Positions 20,457-29,380 of a stretch of 64,000 bases of DNA are shown one piece after another. The notes beneath the pieces are model-generated. The model worked only from the letters and a program-made list of their open reading frames with translations. It did not search any database and was not told where the DNA came from. This stretch comes from Gammaproteobacteria bacterium (lineage in GTDB: Bacteria > Pseudomonadota > Gammaproteobacteria > Pseudomonadales > JADFDG01). The stretch's first letter is position 1; every line of letters starts with the position of its first letter. The stretch spans positions 62,001 to 126,000 of the forward strand of contig JADFDG010000005.1 of NCBI GenBank assembly GCA_018262975.1, given 5' to 3'. The position numbers and the translations under genes were made by a program.

Positions 20457-21083
20457 TCAGGTGCGCGGTGTGCCCGGCGTCCAGCGACCCATCACCGGGG
20501 CCACGCGGTTGAAGTAGAAATCGACCTCGTCGGTGAGCCGGCCGGTGTCGGCCACCACCCAGCCCCACAGCACGCCGATGCCGGCGTTGGTCAGCAACTT
20601 CATCAGTTCCGGCGTGGTGAGATCGGGCACCTCGCCGCGCTTGCGCAGGCGGATGAAGAACGTCTCGGCCATCGGCGCGTTCTGCGCCACCATCGAGCCG
20701 TACATCTGCTGTATCACCGGCATGAACTCGCCGGCCTCGCGTACCAGCACGCGGCAGAACGGCTTGTTCTGGTCGAGGTAGGTGGCTGCCGCGTAGAGCA
20801 CGATGCGCAGGCGCTCCATCGGCGGCTCGCCGGCGGGACCGACGAGGTTGGCGAGCACGATGCCGGCCAGCTGGCGGAAGTTTTCCTCGACGATGGTGAC
20901 GAGGATCTCGTCCTTGCTGGTGAACACCTTGTAGATGGTGGCCTTGCTGACCCCGGCGCGCTCGGCAATGTCCTGCACTTCCGCGGCACGGAAACCCTTC
21001 TCGGAGAACACGCTCTGCGCGGCGGTGAGGATCCGCTCGCGCCGATCCACCGCGTCATGCCCCAGCCACTGCCCGTCAGTCAT
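20457..21083 (-). CDS. TetR/AcrR family transcriptional regulator
   Basis: A 208-residue protein. The N-terminal helix-turn-helix is clear: RERILTAAQSVFSEKGF, then IAERAGVSKATIYKVFTSKDEIL (residues about 17-60). The C-terminal ligand domain resembles the AcrR-C type. ATG at 21083 (MTDGQWLGHD) is chosen; a longer frame begins inside a REP unit. Possible targets are the downstream lipase gene or itself; no palindromic operator could be assigned. Confidence 0.88.
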   Translation of the reverse strand: MTDGQWLGHDAVDRRERILTAAQSVFSEKGFRAAEVQDIAERAGVSKATIYKVFTSKDEILVTIVEENFRQLAGIVLANLVGPAGEPPMERLRIVLYAAATYLDQNKPFCRVLVREAGEFMPVIQQMYGSMVAQNAPMAETFFIRLRKRGEVPDLTTPELMKLLTNAGIGVLWGWVVADTGRLTDEVDFYFNRVAPVMGRWTPGTPRT

Positions 21084-21112
21084 CCACCCACCTGCTTCTG
21101 CTCTTGCTCTTC

Positions 21113-21192
21113 GTAGAGAGGGGGCCATGCCCCCGATTGCTCTTCGCTCTCGCTCTTCCGTAAAAGCATCGGGGGCATGGCCCCCTCTCTAC
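21113..21192. repeat. REP pair, site 10
   Basis: Forward 21113-21136, reverse 21169-21192, 32-nt loop, between the deaminase gene and the tetR gene (both minus strand). Confidence 0.95.
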
Positions 21193-21203
21193 AGGGTCCG
21201 TTG

Positions 21204-21782
21204 TTACAGGATAGCGGGATTACCGTTGTAGCGCGGACCGCCGCGCGCCAGGTAATCGGCCAGCACCGCCCGGGCCGCCGGCCGCAGGCGCGGCCCCACC
21301 ACCTCGATACCCCGCCCGGCCAGCTCGCGCCGCCAGGCGGCCGGGCGCGGGCCCTCGTCGAAGCCGATGGCCTCCACGTCGGCACGGGTGGCCGCATAAA
21401 GCAACCGACGCACGCCGCTCCAGGCAATGGCCCCGGTGCACATGCCACAGGGCTCGGCGCTGCTCACCAGCACCGCCGCCCGGCCGGCCAGCGACCATTG
21501 CCCGGCGCCCTGTTGCGCCAGCCCCAGCGCCACGGTCTCGGCGTGCGCCAGCGCGCACTGGCTGGGCACCACGGTATTCACCGCACAGCCCAGGCGCTCG
21601 CCGCTGGCCTCGTCGTACACCACTGCCGCGAACGGGCCGCCGGTACCCCGCGCCACCTGCTCGCTGGCCAGATCGAGCACCTCGGCAAGGCGCGCGCGAT
21701 CGTCGGCCGGCAGGGCCCGGGCGGCCAGCCAGGGCGCCAGCCAGCCGGGCTGGGCGATGCGCAGTTCGGTATTCATTCCCAT
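21204..21782 (-). CDS. Cytidine/deoxycytidylate deaminase family protein (guanine deaminase-like)
   Basis: A 192-residue zinc deaminase with the HAE motif in CALAHAETVAL and PCGMC in SSAEPCGMCTGAIAW. This arrangement is typical of the tRNA-adenosine/guanine deaminase branch rather than of classical cytidine deaminases. The GFDEGPRPAAW region and the C-terminal YNGNPAIL differ from TadA. The substrate (guanine or another base) cannot be fixed. Start 21782 or 21776 (both ATG) are equally possible. Confidence 0.8.
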   Translation of the reverse strand: MGMNTELRIAQPGWLAPWLAARALPADDRARLAEVLDLASEQVARGTGGPFAAVVYDEASGERLGCAVNTVVPSQCALAHAETVALGLAQQGAGQWSLAGRAAVLVSSAEPCGMCTGAIAWSGVRRLLYAATRADVEAIGFDEGPRPAAWRRELAGRGIEVVGPRLRPAARAVLADYLARGGPRYNGNPAIL

Positions 21783-21898
21783 GCGTCCCGTATCCGTTTG
21801 CAGGACAGGGATTGTCGCTGACGCAAACGCTCAGTGAAATGTGCAGCGCGGACAGTGACAGGAGCGGGGGCAGGGCCGACCCTGTACCCCGCATACAT

Positions 21899-22006
21899 GT
21901 AGAGAGGGGGCCATGCCCCCGATAAAAGCGTCGGGGGCGTGGCCCCCTCTCTACGAAGAGCAAGGGCAAATAGCGAAGAGCGTCGGGGGCATGGCCCCCT
22001 CTCTAC
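21899..22006. repeat. REP triplet upstream of an acyl-CoA dehydrogenase gene, site 11
   Basis: Forward 21899-21922, reverse 21931-21954 (CGT loop) and 21983-22006. The last unit ends 19 nt before the ATG, so the hairpins would lie in the 5' leader if the promoter is upstream. Confidence 0.95.
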
Positions 22007-22025
22007 AACACCGAGGAGTGCCGAG

Positions 22026-23267
22026 ATGATCGAGTGGTCTGAATCCCAGCGGATGATCCAGAAGATGGTGCGCGACTTCGTCGAGAAGGAAATCGTGCCC
22101 AACATCGACGCCATCGAATACGAAGGCGTACCCCCCTACGACATCCTGCGCAAGCTGGCGAAAACCTTCGGCCTCGACGTGATGGCCAAGATGGAATTCG
22201 ACAAGCAGATCGCTGCTGCCGAAGCCGCCGAGCGTGGTGAGGTGAAGGAGAAGAAGGAGCGCAAGGAAGGCTTCAATGCCATGGCCGCCGAAGAAGCCGC
22301 CATGCGCATGATCCCGATCATCGAGATCTGCCGCCACGCGCAGGGCCTGGTCACCGCCATGGGCGTTTCCATCGGCCTCACCGGTGGCGCCATCATGAGC
22401 AAGGGCACCATCGAGCAGAAGAAGCGCTGGGCGCTGGACCTGCTCACCCTGAACAAGATTGGCGCATGGGCCATCTCCGAGCCGAACGCCGGTTCCGATG
22501 CCTTCGGCCAGATGAAGACGGTTGCCCGCCGCGACGGCAACGGCGGCTACGTCATCAACGGTTCCAAGACCTGGATCACCAACGGCCCGTACGCCGACAC
22601 CATCGTGCTGATCTGCAAGCTCGACGAGCCGGGCGTGGATCCGAAGGATCGCAAGATCGTTTCGTTCATCCTCGACAAGGGCATGCCGGGCCTCGAGCAG
22701 TCCAAGCCGTTCAAGAAGATGGGCATCGGCTCCTCGCCCACCGGCGAACTGTTCCTCAATGACGTGCACTGCGGCCCTGAGCGCCTGATGGGCGGCAGCG
22801 AGGACGGCTACGGCCGCTCCGGCGCCAAGGGCACCTTCTCCACGGAGCGCGCTGGCGTTGCCGCCATGGCACTCGGCATGGTTGAACGCGCGCTGGAACT
22901 GTCGCTGGAATACTCCAAGACCCGCGTCCAGTTCGGCAAGCCGATCGGCGAGAACCAGCTGATCCAGCTCAAGCTCGCCAAGATGGAAGTGGCGCGCGTG
23001 AACCTGCAGAACCTGGTGTTCCGCTACATCGAGCTGATGGGCTACGGCAAGGACATGACGCTGGCCGAAGCCTCGGCGATGAAACTGTACGCCGCGCAGA
23101 CCTGCATGGAAGTCACCACCGAAGCCGTACAGATCTTCGGCGGCATGGGCTACATGCGCGAAGCGCGCGTCGAGCAGCTGATGCGCGACTCGAAGATCCT
23201 GCAGATCTACGCCGGTACCGACGAGATGCAGGTCATCGCCATCGCGAAGGACCTGCTGTCGCGCTGA
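22026..23267 (+). CDS. Acyl-CoA dehydrogenase
   Basis: A 413-residue acyl-CoA dehydrogenase with ISEPNAGSDAFGQMKT (FAD/substrate loop), WITNGPYADT, the central KTRVQFGKPIGENQ and the C-terminal FGGMGYMREARVEQLMRD...YAGTDEMQ block. It oxidises acyl-CoA thioesters to trans-2-enoyl-CoA; chain-length preference is not readable. A Lys/Glu-rich insert (EVKEKKERKEG, near residues 72-83) is unusual. Start ATG 22026 follows GAGGAG. The upstream frame passes through the REPs and is rejected. Confidence 0.9.
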   Translation: MIEWSESQRMIQKMVRDFVEKEIVPNIDAIEYEGVPPYDILRKLAKTFGLDVMAKMEFDKQIAAAEAAERGEVKEKKERKEGFNAMAAEEAAMRMIPIIEICRHAQGLVTAMGVSIGLTGGAIMSKGTIEQKKRWALDLLTLNKIGAWAISEPNAGSDAFGQMKTVARRDGNGGYVINGSKTWITNGPYADTIVLICKLDEPGVDPKDRKIVSFILDKGMPGLEQSKPFKKMGIGSSPTGELFLNDVHCGPERLMGGSEDGYGRSGAKGTFSTERAGVAAMALGMVERALELSLEYSKTRVQFGKPIGENQLIQLKLAKMEVARVNLQNLVFRYIELMGYGKDMTLAEASAMKLYAAQTCMEVTTEAVQIFGGMGYMREARVEQLMRDSKILQIYAGTDEMQVIAIAKDLLSR

Positions 23268-23290
23268 TCGCTGTCAGCCCTTCGCTCTTC

Positions 23291-23353
23291 GTAGAGAGGG
23301 GGCCATGCCCCCGACGCTCCTGAAAATCGTCGGGGGCATGGCCCCCTCTCTAC
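23291..23353. repeat. REP pair, site 12
   Basis: Forward 23291-23314, reverse 23330-23353, 15-nt loop. Followed at 23359-23375 by a separate G7/C7 hairpin without a T-tract. Confidence 0.95.
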
Positions 23354-23425
23354 AAAGCGGGGGGGCCTCCCCCCCCGTATCCCCAATGATGTTGACACCG
23401 CTCAACGTGCGCCGCCGGACCTGCA

Positions 23426-23454
23426 TTGACATGAACCGGGGCAGGGCCTAGCCT
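23426..23454 (+). promoter_or_regulatory. Putative promoter of the CTERM protein gene
   Basis: TTGACA (23426-23431), 17-nt spacer, TAGCCT (23449-23454). Perfect -35, weak -10. Confidence 0.45.
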
Positions 23455-23471
23455 GCCAACTCCCCCGTGCT

Positions 23472-23489
23472 TGTAACCGGCTGGTTACA
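23472..23489. promoter_or_regulatory. Perfect 7-bp palindrome upstream of the CTERM gene
   Basis: TGTAACC-GGCT-GGTTACA, downstream of the putative promoter and 32 nt before the ATG. Operator-like position; the regulator is unknown. Confidence 0.45.
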
Positions 23490-23521
23490 TTTCATTCATC
23501 AGACCGAAAGGACTTTCGACT

Positions 23522-24538
23522 ATGACGACCAAGAACAAGAGTGGCTTCCAGCGCCTGCGCGGCGTGGCGGCTGCAGGTGTTGCCGCCACTGCCGGCCTCT
23601 TCGGCGCTGCCGGTTCGGCCCGTGCTGCCACCACTGACTGGAGCACCATTACCATTGCCGCCGTCCCGGCCATTAACGGCTGGGATGCAATCTGGTCGTT
23701 CGGCTCTTCCTCTTCGGCCTATGTCAGCGAGCTGACCCTGACCAATGGCACCAGCTACCGTAGCGACGGTCTGGACGGCGCCCTGTACTTGGCCGTTGAC
23801 GGTAACTGGTATGAGAACCCGGAAGGCGTCTTCGACGTTACTGACGGCGTCGCCACCTACCCGACCCAAGAGAACATTGTCCCGGGCGTGAATGCGGGCA
23901 TTGAATACCGCTTCTTCGACCAGCGTGCTGCCGTACGCGCGGTGTACACGCTCACCAACACCACCGGGGCGCCGATCACCATCAACGCCGCCATTTTCGG
24001 AGACGTGGGTTCGGACGGCTCCACCACCGTCCAGCGCAGTTCCGATGGCAACCTGACCGCCGATGACAGCGACCTGTGGACCATCACCAGCGACCAGGAC
24101 GTGGGTGTTGACTCCACCGATGGCGACGATCCGGTGATGATCATCACCCGCCACGGTGCTGGCGCACGCGTCACCGGCGAACAGAGCTGGGTGTTCGGCG
24201 ATGGCGACGACGAGTTCCAGAACGAGTACGCCATCACCATCCCGGCCAACAGCACCGTCCGCCTGCTGGCCTTCATCGAAGGCACGGCGACGCTGGCACA
24301 GGCCAAGGCCCAGGTTTCCGCATACAACGACATCGGCACGCTGCAAGCGGCCGGGTTGCTTGAAGGCTTGAGCGCCGAAGAAATCGCTTCTGTCGTCAAC
24401 TACGGCGGCGGCGGCGGCTACGTCAGCGGCTTCGGCTCCGGTACCGGCAGCGTGGGTGGCGGCGGTGCGCTTCCGGCCGGCCTGCTGGTCGGCCTGGCTG
24501 GCCTGCTCGCCCTGCGCGTGCGCCGCAAGCAAGCCTGA
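23522..24538 (+). CDS. Surface/secreted protein with C-terminal CTERM-type sorting signal
   Basis: A 338-residue protein with an N-terminal signal region (RLRGVAAAGVAATAGLFGAAGSARA), an Asp/Thr-rich extracellular body rich in predicted strands and a C-terminus of Gly run, short hydrophobic helix and basic end (GGGGALPAGLLVGLAGLLAL then RVRRKQA). This tripartite tail resembles GlyGly-CTERM signals processed by rhombosortase; the exact CTERM subclass is uncertain. Asp-rich stretches (DSTDGDDP; GDGDDEFQNE) could bind Ca2+. Start ATG 23522 has AAAGGA upstream. No sortase gene is in the window. Function unknown. Confidence 0.7.
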   Translation: MTTKNKSGFQRLRGVAAAGVAATAGLFGAAGSARAATTDWSTITIAAVPAINGWDAIWSFGSSSSAYVSELTLTNGTSYRSDGLDGALYLAVDGNWYENPEGVFDVTDGVATYPTQENIVPGVNAGIEYRFFDQRAAVRAVYTLTNTTGAPITINAAIFGDVGSDGSTTVQRSSDGNLTADDSDLWTITSDQDVGVDSTDGDDPVMIITRHGAGARVTGEQSWVFGDGDDEFQNEYAITIPANSTVRLLAFIEGTATLAQAKAQVSAYNDIGTLQAAGLLEGLSAEEIASVVNYGGGGGYVSGFGSGTGSVGGGGALPAGLLVGLAGLLALRVRRKQA

Positions 24539-24556
24539 CGCGTCACCTCGCAGGAC

Positions 24557-24582
24557 AAAGAGCCGCCGCAAGGCGGCTCTTT
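24557..24582 (+). terminator. Intrinsic terminator of the CTERM gene
   Basis: AGAGCCGCC-GCAA-GGCGGCTCTTT stem-loop 18 nt after the stop; it separates this gene from the TPR-sulfotransferase gene. Confidence 0.9.
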
Positions 24583-24617
24583 CATTTCTGTCACCCGCTT
24601 TGCAGGATCACGATCGC

Positions 24618-26831
24618 ATGGAAACCGTCGCCGGAAAGTCGTTGGTACTCGGGCTGCTCGGCAGGGGCCGCCTCGTCGAGGCACGCGACGCCGCCGAGCA
24701 ACTGCTGACGCGCGCACCGGAGGACACCGATGCGCTTTACGCGGCCGCCATGGCGCGCCTGGTAGGCGGCGACACCGCGTCGGCGTTGCCACTGCTGGTC
24801 ACGGCTGCCGCACGACTGCCCCTGGACCCCGTCATAGCCTGCAACCTGGGCATGGCCCACCTGCGACTGGGCGACAGCTCCGCGGGCATTCCCCACCTGC
24901 AGCGAGCACTGGCGCTGCGCCCCGAATACGACCTGGCCGCCTACAACCTCGCCTGCGCCCACATCGCCGCCGGGCAGGTCGAAGCGGCGCAGCCGTTGCT
25001 GCGCGACCTGCTGGCAAAATCCCCTGGCAATGCCGAATGGCAGTGCGCGCTCGCCGACACCTATCGCCTGAAAGGCGACTGGCGACGAGCCATCAAGGGT
25101 TACCAACAGGCGCTGGCGCACAATCCCGCGCTGTTCAGTGCCAATCTCAACATTTCCGGGTTGCTCACCCACGTGGGTGAAGCCGAACAGGCCATCGAGC
25201 ACGCCCGCCGCGCACTGGCGGCATCGCCAAAGGATGCCAACGCGCACCTGCACCTGGGCCGCGCACTGGCAGCCACCGAACACTACGAAGAAGCGATGGA
25301 CGTACTGGCCGACGGCCACGACATCGACCCGACGCACCGCGGACTGGGCATTGCCATCGGGCGCTGCTTCATGAGCCAGGGCGAGCACCACGAAGCGGGT
25401 GACTGGTTCAGCCAGGTCCTGCAGCAGCACCCCGACGATCTCGATGCGCTGTGCGGCCTGGCGAAGACCGCGCTCGAGGACGAAAACGCCGAACGGGCAC
25501 TGCAGATCCTGCTGCCGCACCGCGAACGCGGCGACAACAACCCGGAATACCTGCTCACGCTAGCCGACGCGCAATGGGACGACGGCGACGCCGATGGCGC
25601 CCTGGCGACGCTGGAGCGCGCACGCGAACTTCATCCGCAACGTGCTTCCGTCCACGTGCGCATGGGCAACATCCATTCGTCCTCTGGCGACGTGCCCAAG
25701 GCCATTGCCTGCTTCGAGCAGGCGCTCGCCGACCAGCCGAATTGCGTACCGGCCATCAATGGCCTGGCCAGCGCACAGCGCGGCAAGATCGATCCCGCCA
25801 TCATCAACAAGGCGCACGACTTGCTCAACAAGGCGGGCATCCCGGACGGCCCGGCCGCCACACTGAACTTCGCACTGGCCTTCTACCACGACGGCCGCAA
25901 GGAACCGGAAATCGCCGCACGGCACCTGCGCGAAGGCAACCGCCTGCAGTGGGAAGCGCGCAGCCGGCGCGGCTGGACGTATGACCCGGCCGACCACAAG
26001 CGACAGATCGATGCGCTCATCGCCACATTCACGAAGGAATTCTTCGAAGAACACCAGGGCATCGGCAACCCGGACCCGATGCCGGCGTTCATCGTCGGCA
26101 TGCCGCGATCCGGCACCACGCTCACCGAGCAGATCCTCGCGCGGCACAGCCAGGTACTCGGGGTAGGCGAGCGAAACTATGCAACGCGCGCCTTCAATGC
26201 CTTCGTGCACAAGAACGCGAATGGAAAACTCGACGTCGCCACTGCGTTCAGGAACGTCACGGCATTGGACCTTGCGCCATTCGCCGCCGAGTACCTGCGC
26301 ATCCTGCAGAAACTCGCCGACAAATCCGGCAAGCCCGGCGTCACCCGCGTGCTCGACAAGATGCCGGACAACTACTCGATGGTGGGCTGGATAGCGCTGC
26401 TGTTCCCCAACGCGAAAATCATCCATGCGCGCCGTGACGTGCGCGACGTGGCGATGAGTTGTTTCCAGACGCAGTTCGGCGCCATCCGCTGGGCCTGCCA
26501 TCCGGAACACATCGTCGAGCGTATCCGCCAGTACCAGCGCATCATGCAGCACTGGCGCGAAGTGCTGCCGGGGCGTTTCTTCGAGAGCAGCTACGAAACG
26601 CTCACCAACGACCAGGAGCTCGAATCACGGCGACTGGTGCGCTGGCTCGACCTGCCGTGGGAAGACCAGTGCCTGAAGTTCTACGAATCCGACCGCCTGG
26701 TGCGCACCGCCAGCATCACGCAAGTGCGCCAGCCGATCTACAAGACGTCGGTGGCGAAGTGGAAGGCGTACGAGCCGTACCTGCCGGACCTGCTCGAGCC
26801 CCTCGCCGCCCTCAACCACAAACCCCTGTAG
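24618..26831 (+). CDS. TPR-repeat sulfotransferase family protein
   Basis: A 737-residue protein. Residues about 1-450 consist of roughly twelve tetratricopeptide repeats (for example ALAHNPALFSANLNISGLL). Residues about 490-735 form a sulfotransferase domain with the 5'-phosphosulfate loop GMPRSGTTLTEQIL and the 3'-phosphate-binding region RRDVRDVAMSCF. Such proteins transfer sulfate from PAPS to proteins or glycans, the TPR part selecting the substrate. The start is the ATG at 24618; the frame upstream crosses the terminator. The stop TAG is the foot of a REP unit. It follows the CTERM surface-protein gene on the same strand. Confidence 0.82.
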   Translation: METVAGKSLVLGLLGRGRLVEARDAAEQLLTRAPEDTDALYAAAMARLVGGDTASALPLLVTAAARLPLDPVIACNLGMAHLRLGDSSAGIPHLQRALALRPEYDLAAYNLACAHIAAGQVEAAQPLLRDLLAKSPGNAEWQCALADTYRLKGDWRRAIKGYQQALAHNPALFSANLNISGLLTHVGEAEQAIEHARRALAASPKDANAHLHLGRALAATEHYEEAMDVLADGHDIDPTHRGLGIAIGRCFMSQGEHHEAGDWFSQVLQQHPDDLDALCGLAKTALEDENAERALQILLPHRERGDNNPEYLLTLADAQWDDGDADGALATLERARELHPQRASVHVRMGNIHSSSGDVPKAIACFEQALADQPNCVPAINGLASAQRGKIDPAIINKAHDLLNKAGIPDGPAATLNFALAFYHDGRKEPEIAARHLREGNRLQWEARSRRGWTYDPADHKRQIDALIATFTKEFFEEHQGIGNPDPMPAFIVGMPRSGTTLTEQILARHSQVLGVGERNYATRAFNAFVHKNANGKLDVATAFRNVTALDLAPFAAEYLRILQKLADKSGKPGVTRVLDKMPDNYSMVGWIALLFPNAKIIHARRDVRDVAMSCFQTQFGAIRWACHPEHIVERIRQYQRIMQHWREVLPGRFFESSYETLTNDQELESRRLVRWLDLPWEDQCLKFYESDRLVRTASITQVRQPIYKTSVAKWKAYEPYLPDLLEPLAALNHKPL

Positions 26832-26954
26832 AGAGGGGGCCATGCCCCCGATGCTCTTCGCTCTTCGTAGAGAGGGGGCCATGCCCCCGATAAAAAACGC
26901 CGCGCATTGCGCGGCGTTCTTTTGAACCCATCGGGGGCATGGCCCCCTCTCTAC
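26828..26954. repeat. REP triplet with a terminator, site 13
   Basis: Forward units 26828-26851 (stop of the sulfotransferase gene) and 26867-26890, reverse unit 26931-26954, enclosing a terminator between convergent genes. Confidence 0.95.
26892..26923. terminator. Bidirectional intrinsic terminator
   Basis: A6 followed by CGCCGCGC-ATT-GCGCGGCG and TTCTTTT; nested inside REP site 13. Confidence 0.85.
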
Positions 26955-26965
26955 AGGAGAGCGAA

Positions 26966-27400
26966 TCAGCTGCCGCGAATCCGCCGCCAGCCCCACTCCA
27001 CGAACACCCCCGCCAGCATCGCCCCCACGAACAGGAAGGCCTCGCTGTGCCCGTACACCAGCGCGCCCACCGCCGGCGCCGGGCAGTAGCCGAACAGGCC
27101 CCAGCCGATACCGAACAGCACCGAGCCGAACACCAGGCGGAAATCGATGTCGGTGCGCGTCGGCAGCCAGAACTTGTCGTCGAACAGCGGCGTCTTGCGG
27201 CGCAGCACCAGGCGGAAGCACACCAGCGTCACCGTCACCGCGGCGCCCATCACGAACACCAGGGTCGGGTCCCAGGCGCCGAACAGGTCGAGGAAGGCCT
27301 GCACCTTGCGCGGGTCGGTCATGCCGGCGGCGGCCAGGCCCGCACCGAACAGCGCACCGGCGACCAGCGCCAGCAGGTTGCGTTTCTGTACGTTGTTCAT
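26966..27400 (-). CDS. YeeE/YedE family membrane protein, second half-unit
   Basis: A 144-residue protein with four hydrophobic segments and the signatures GMTDPRKVQAFLDLFG and WGLFGYCPAPAV with a conserved cysteine. YeeE/YedE (TsuA-like) proteins move thiosulfate or related sulfur species. It is paired with the gene at 27405 and lies downstream of cysD-cysN, which fits sulfur assimilation. Confidence 0.85.
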   Translation of the reverse strand: MNNVQKRNLLALVAGALFGAGLAAAGMTDPRKVQAFLDLFGAWDPTLVFVMGAAVTVTLVCFRLVLRRKTPLFDDKFWLPTRTDIDFRLVFGSVLFGIGWGLFGYCPAPAVGALVYGHSEAFLFVGAMLAGVFVEWGWRRIRGS

Positions 27401-27404
27401 CGCG

Positions 27405-27821
27405 TCAGCCTCCCAGCACGTGGCGGACCACGTACACCGTCACGGCGCCGGCGCCCATGAAACTCAGCGTGGCCACCAGCGAACGCGCCGACAGGCGCCC
27501 CAGGCCGCACACGCCGTGGCCGCTGGTGCAGCCGTTGGCCATCTGCGTGCCGAAGCCCACGATGAGCCCGGCGGCAATCACCAGCCACGGCGACGCGCCG
27601 GTTGCATCGGGTACCGGCAGGCCGGACGCGAAGTGCCACAGCAGCGTGCCGAGCGCGAGGCCGGCAAGGAACAACCAGCGCCAGGTGCGCTCGCTGTTGT
27701 CGGGCAGGATGGCGGCGGCGAGGATGCCGCAGATGCCGGCGATGCGGCCGTTGAACAGCAGCAGCAGCGTGGCGGAAAGGCCGATCAACAGGCCGCCGAT
27801 AATCGCGTACGCGTAAGTCAT
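27405..27821 (-). CDS. YeeE/YedE family membrane protein, first half-unit
   Basis: A 138-residue membrane protein with GRIAGICGILA and the cysteine motif NGCTSGHGVCGLGRLS, the sulfur-relay signature of YeeE/YedE. Its partner follows after four bases, so the two half-size proteins probably act as one transporter. Start ATG 27821 (MTYAYAIIGG), 16 nt after the cysN stop; a longer frame would overlap cysN and is rejected. Confidence 0.85.
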   Translation of the reverse strand: MTYAYAIIGGLLIGLSATLLLLFNGRIAGICGILAAAILPDNSERTWRWLFLAGLALGTLLWHFASGLPVPDATGASPWLVIAAGLIVGFGTQMANGCTSGHGVCGLGRLSARSLVATLSFMGAGAVTVYVVRHVLGG

Positions 27822-27837
27822 TTCCAGGTATCCGTCA

Positions 27838-29379
27838 TCAACGCGTCGGTTGCAGGACGATGAGGCCGGCATCCAGCAGCGCGTCGATCAACGCCTGCGG
27901 TGCATCCGCCGCCACCACGTACGTGTGCCGTCCCTCGGCAAACAACTTGCGCTCTTCCAGTCGCGCACGCGCGATGTCGCCATCCACGCGCACCAGCCCG
28001 GCCTGCTGACCCTTCATCGCTTCACGCGCCGCGCGATCCACGTCCACGTCGGCCACCGCCGCACCACCGGCAGACGCGCCCTTCAACAGGCCGGCGCCCA
28101 CCGTGTTGTTGGTGAGACGGTCAATGAGGATGAAACCGCCGGTGTCCTTGTTGTCCACGTAGGGATCGAAGGCAATCGCGCGGTCCAGGCTCACCGTGCA
28201 CTCGGCAATGCCGTTCAACTCCAGCTTGCTGGCCGCGCTGTGCTCCAGCGTATTCACGTTCACCTGGTGACGGATGCCCGTCACGGTGGCATTCACCGTG
28301 CGCGTACCGATCTTCAGCAGGTACGGGCGGCCCGGCTGCAGCGCTTCCTCGTGCATCCACACCAGCATCACGTCGAAGCGGCTGGCCACCGCGGCCGGCG
28401 CCGTGGCCAGCGAAATCACGTCGCCGCGCGAAATGTCGATCTCGTCGGCCAGCGTCAGCGTCACCGACTGCCCGGCACTGGCCTCGGCGAGATCGCCGTC
28501 CATGGTGACGATGCGCGTGACGGTGCTCTCGCGGCCGGACGGCTGCGCCACGATGCGGTCACCGGTCTTCACCACGCCGCTGGCGATGGTGCCGGCGAAG
28601 CCGCGGAAATCCAGGTTCGGGCGGTTCACCCACTGCACCGGCAGGCGGAAGGCGCCGCGGCGCGCGCGCTCCTCGTCAATGGACACCGTTTCCAGGTAGT
28701 CCATCAGCGTGGTGCCCGTGTACCAGGGCGTGTTGGCGCTGCGCTCGGTGATGTTGTCGCCCTTGAACGCCGACATCGGAATCGGGGTGATGTCCGCGGC
28801 CACGCCCACCTGCGCGGCGAACGCGCGGTAATCGGCAACAATCTTGTCGAACACGTCCTGGCGGTAATCCATCAGGTCCATCTTGTTGATGGCCAGCACG
28901 ATGTGGCGGATGCCCAGCAGGTTCACCAGGTAGCTGTGGCGGCGCGTCTGCGTCAGCACGCCCTTGCGCGCATCGATCATCAGCACGGCCACGTCGGCGG
29001 TGGAGGCGCCGGTCACCATGTTGCGCGTGTACTGCTCGTGCCCGGGGGTGTCGGCCACGATGAACTTGCGCTTGTCCGTGGAGAAGAACCGGTAGGCCAC
29101 GTCGATGGTGATGCCCTGCTCGCGCTCGGCGGCCAGGCCATCAACCAGCAGCGCGAAGTCGATCTGGTCGCCCTGGGTGCCGAACTTCTTCGAGTCGGCT
29201 TCCACGGCGGCCAGCTGGTCCTCGAACAGCATCTTCGATTCGTACAGCAGGCGACCGATCAGCGTGCTCTTGCCGTCGTCCACGCTGCCGCAGGTGATGA
29301 AGCGCAGCAGGCTCTTGTACTGGTGCGACTTGAGGTAGGCCTCGATGTCGGTGGCGATGAGGTCGGAGACGTGTGCCAT
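27838..29379 (-). CDS. cysN: Sulfate adenylyltransferase subunit 1 CysN, with degenerate CysC-like tail
   Basis: A 513-residue GTPase subunit of ATP sulfurylase. GTP motifs: GSVDDGKST (residues 32-40), DTPGHEQYT and NKMDLMD. EF-Tu-like domains follow to about residue 430. Residues about 445-513 resemble a decayed APS kinase: [20 protein letters not shown] and [11 protein letters not shown] align by eye with CysC, but the P-loop is absent and the DGDN motif is replaced. A full CysNC fusion would be about 630 residues. Starts one base after the cysD stop. Confidence 0.93.
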   Translation of the reverse strand: MAHVSDLIATDIEAYLKSHQYKSLLRFITCGSVDDGKSTLIGRLLYESKMLFEDQLAAVEADSKKFGTQGDQIDFALLVDGLAAEREQGITIDVAYRFFSTDKRKFIVADTPGHEQYTRNMVTGASTADVAVLMIDARKGVLTQTRRHSYLVNLLGIRHIVLAINKMDLMDYRQDVFDKIVADYRAFAAQVGVAADITPIPMSAFKGDNITERSANTPWYTGTTLMDYLETVSIDEERARRGAFRLPVQWVNRPNLDFRGFAGTIASGVVKTGDRIVAQPSGRESTVTRIVTMDGDLAEASAGQSVTLTLADEIDISRGDVISLATAPAAVASRFDVMLVWMHEEALQPGRPYLLKIGTRTVNATVTGIRHQVNVNTLEHSAASKLELNGIAECTVSLDRAIAFDPYVDNKDTGGFILIDRLTNNTVGAGLLKGASAGGAAVADVDVDRAAREAMKGQQAGLVRVDGDIARARLEERKLFAEGRHTYVVAADAPQALIDALLDAGLIVLQPTR

Positions 29380-29380
29380 G

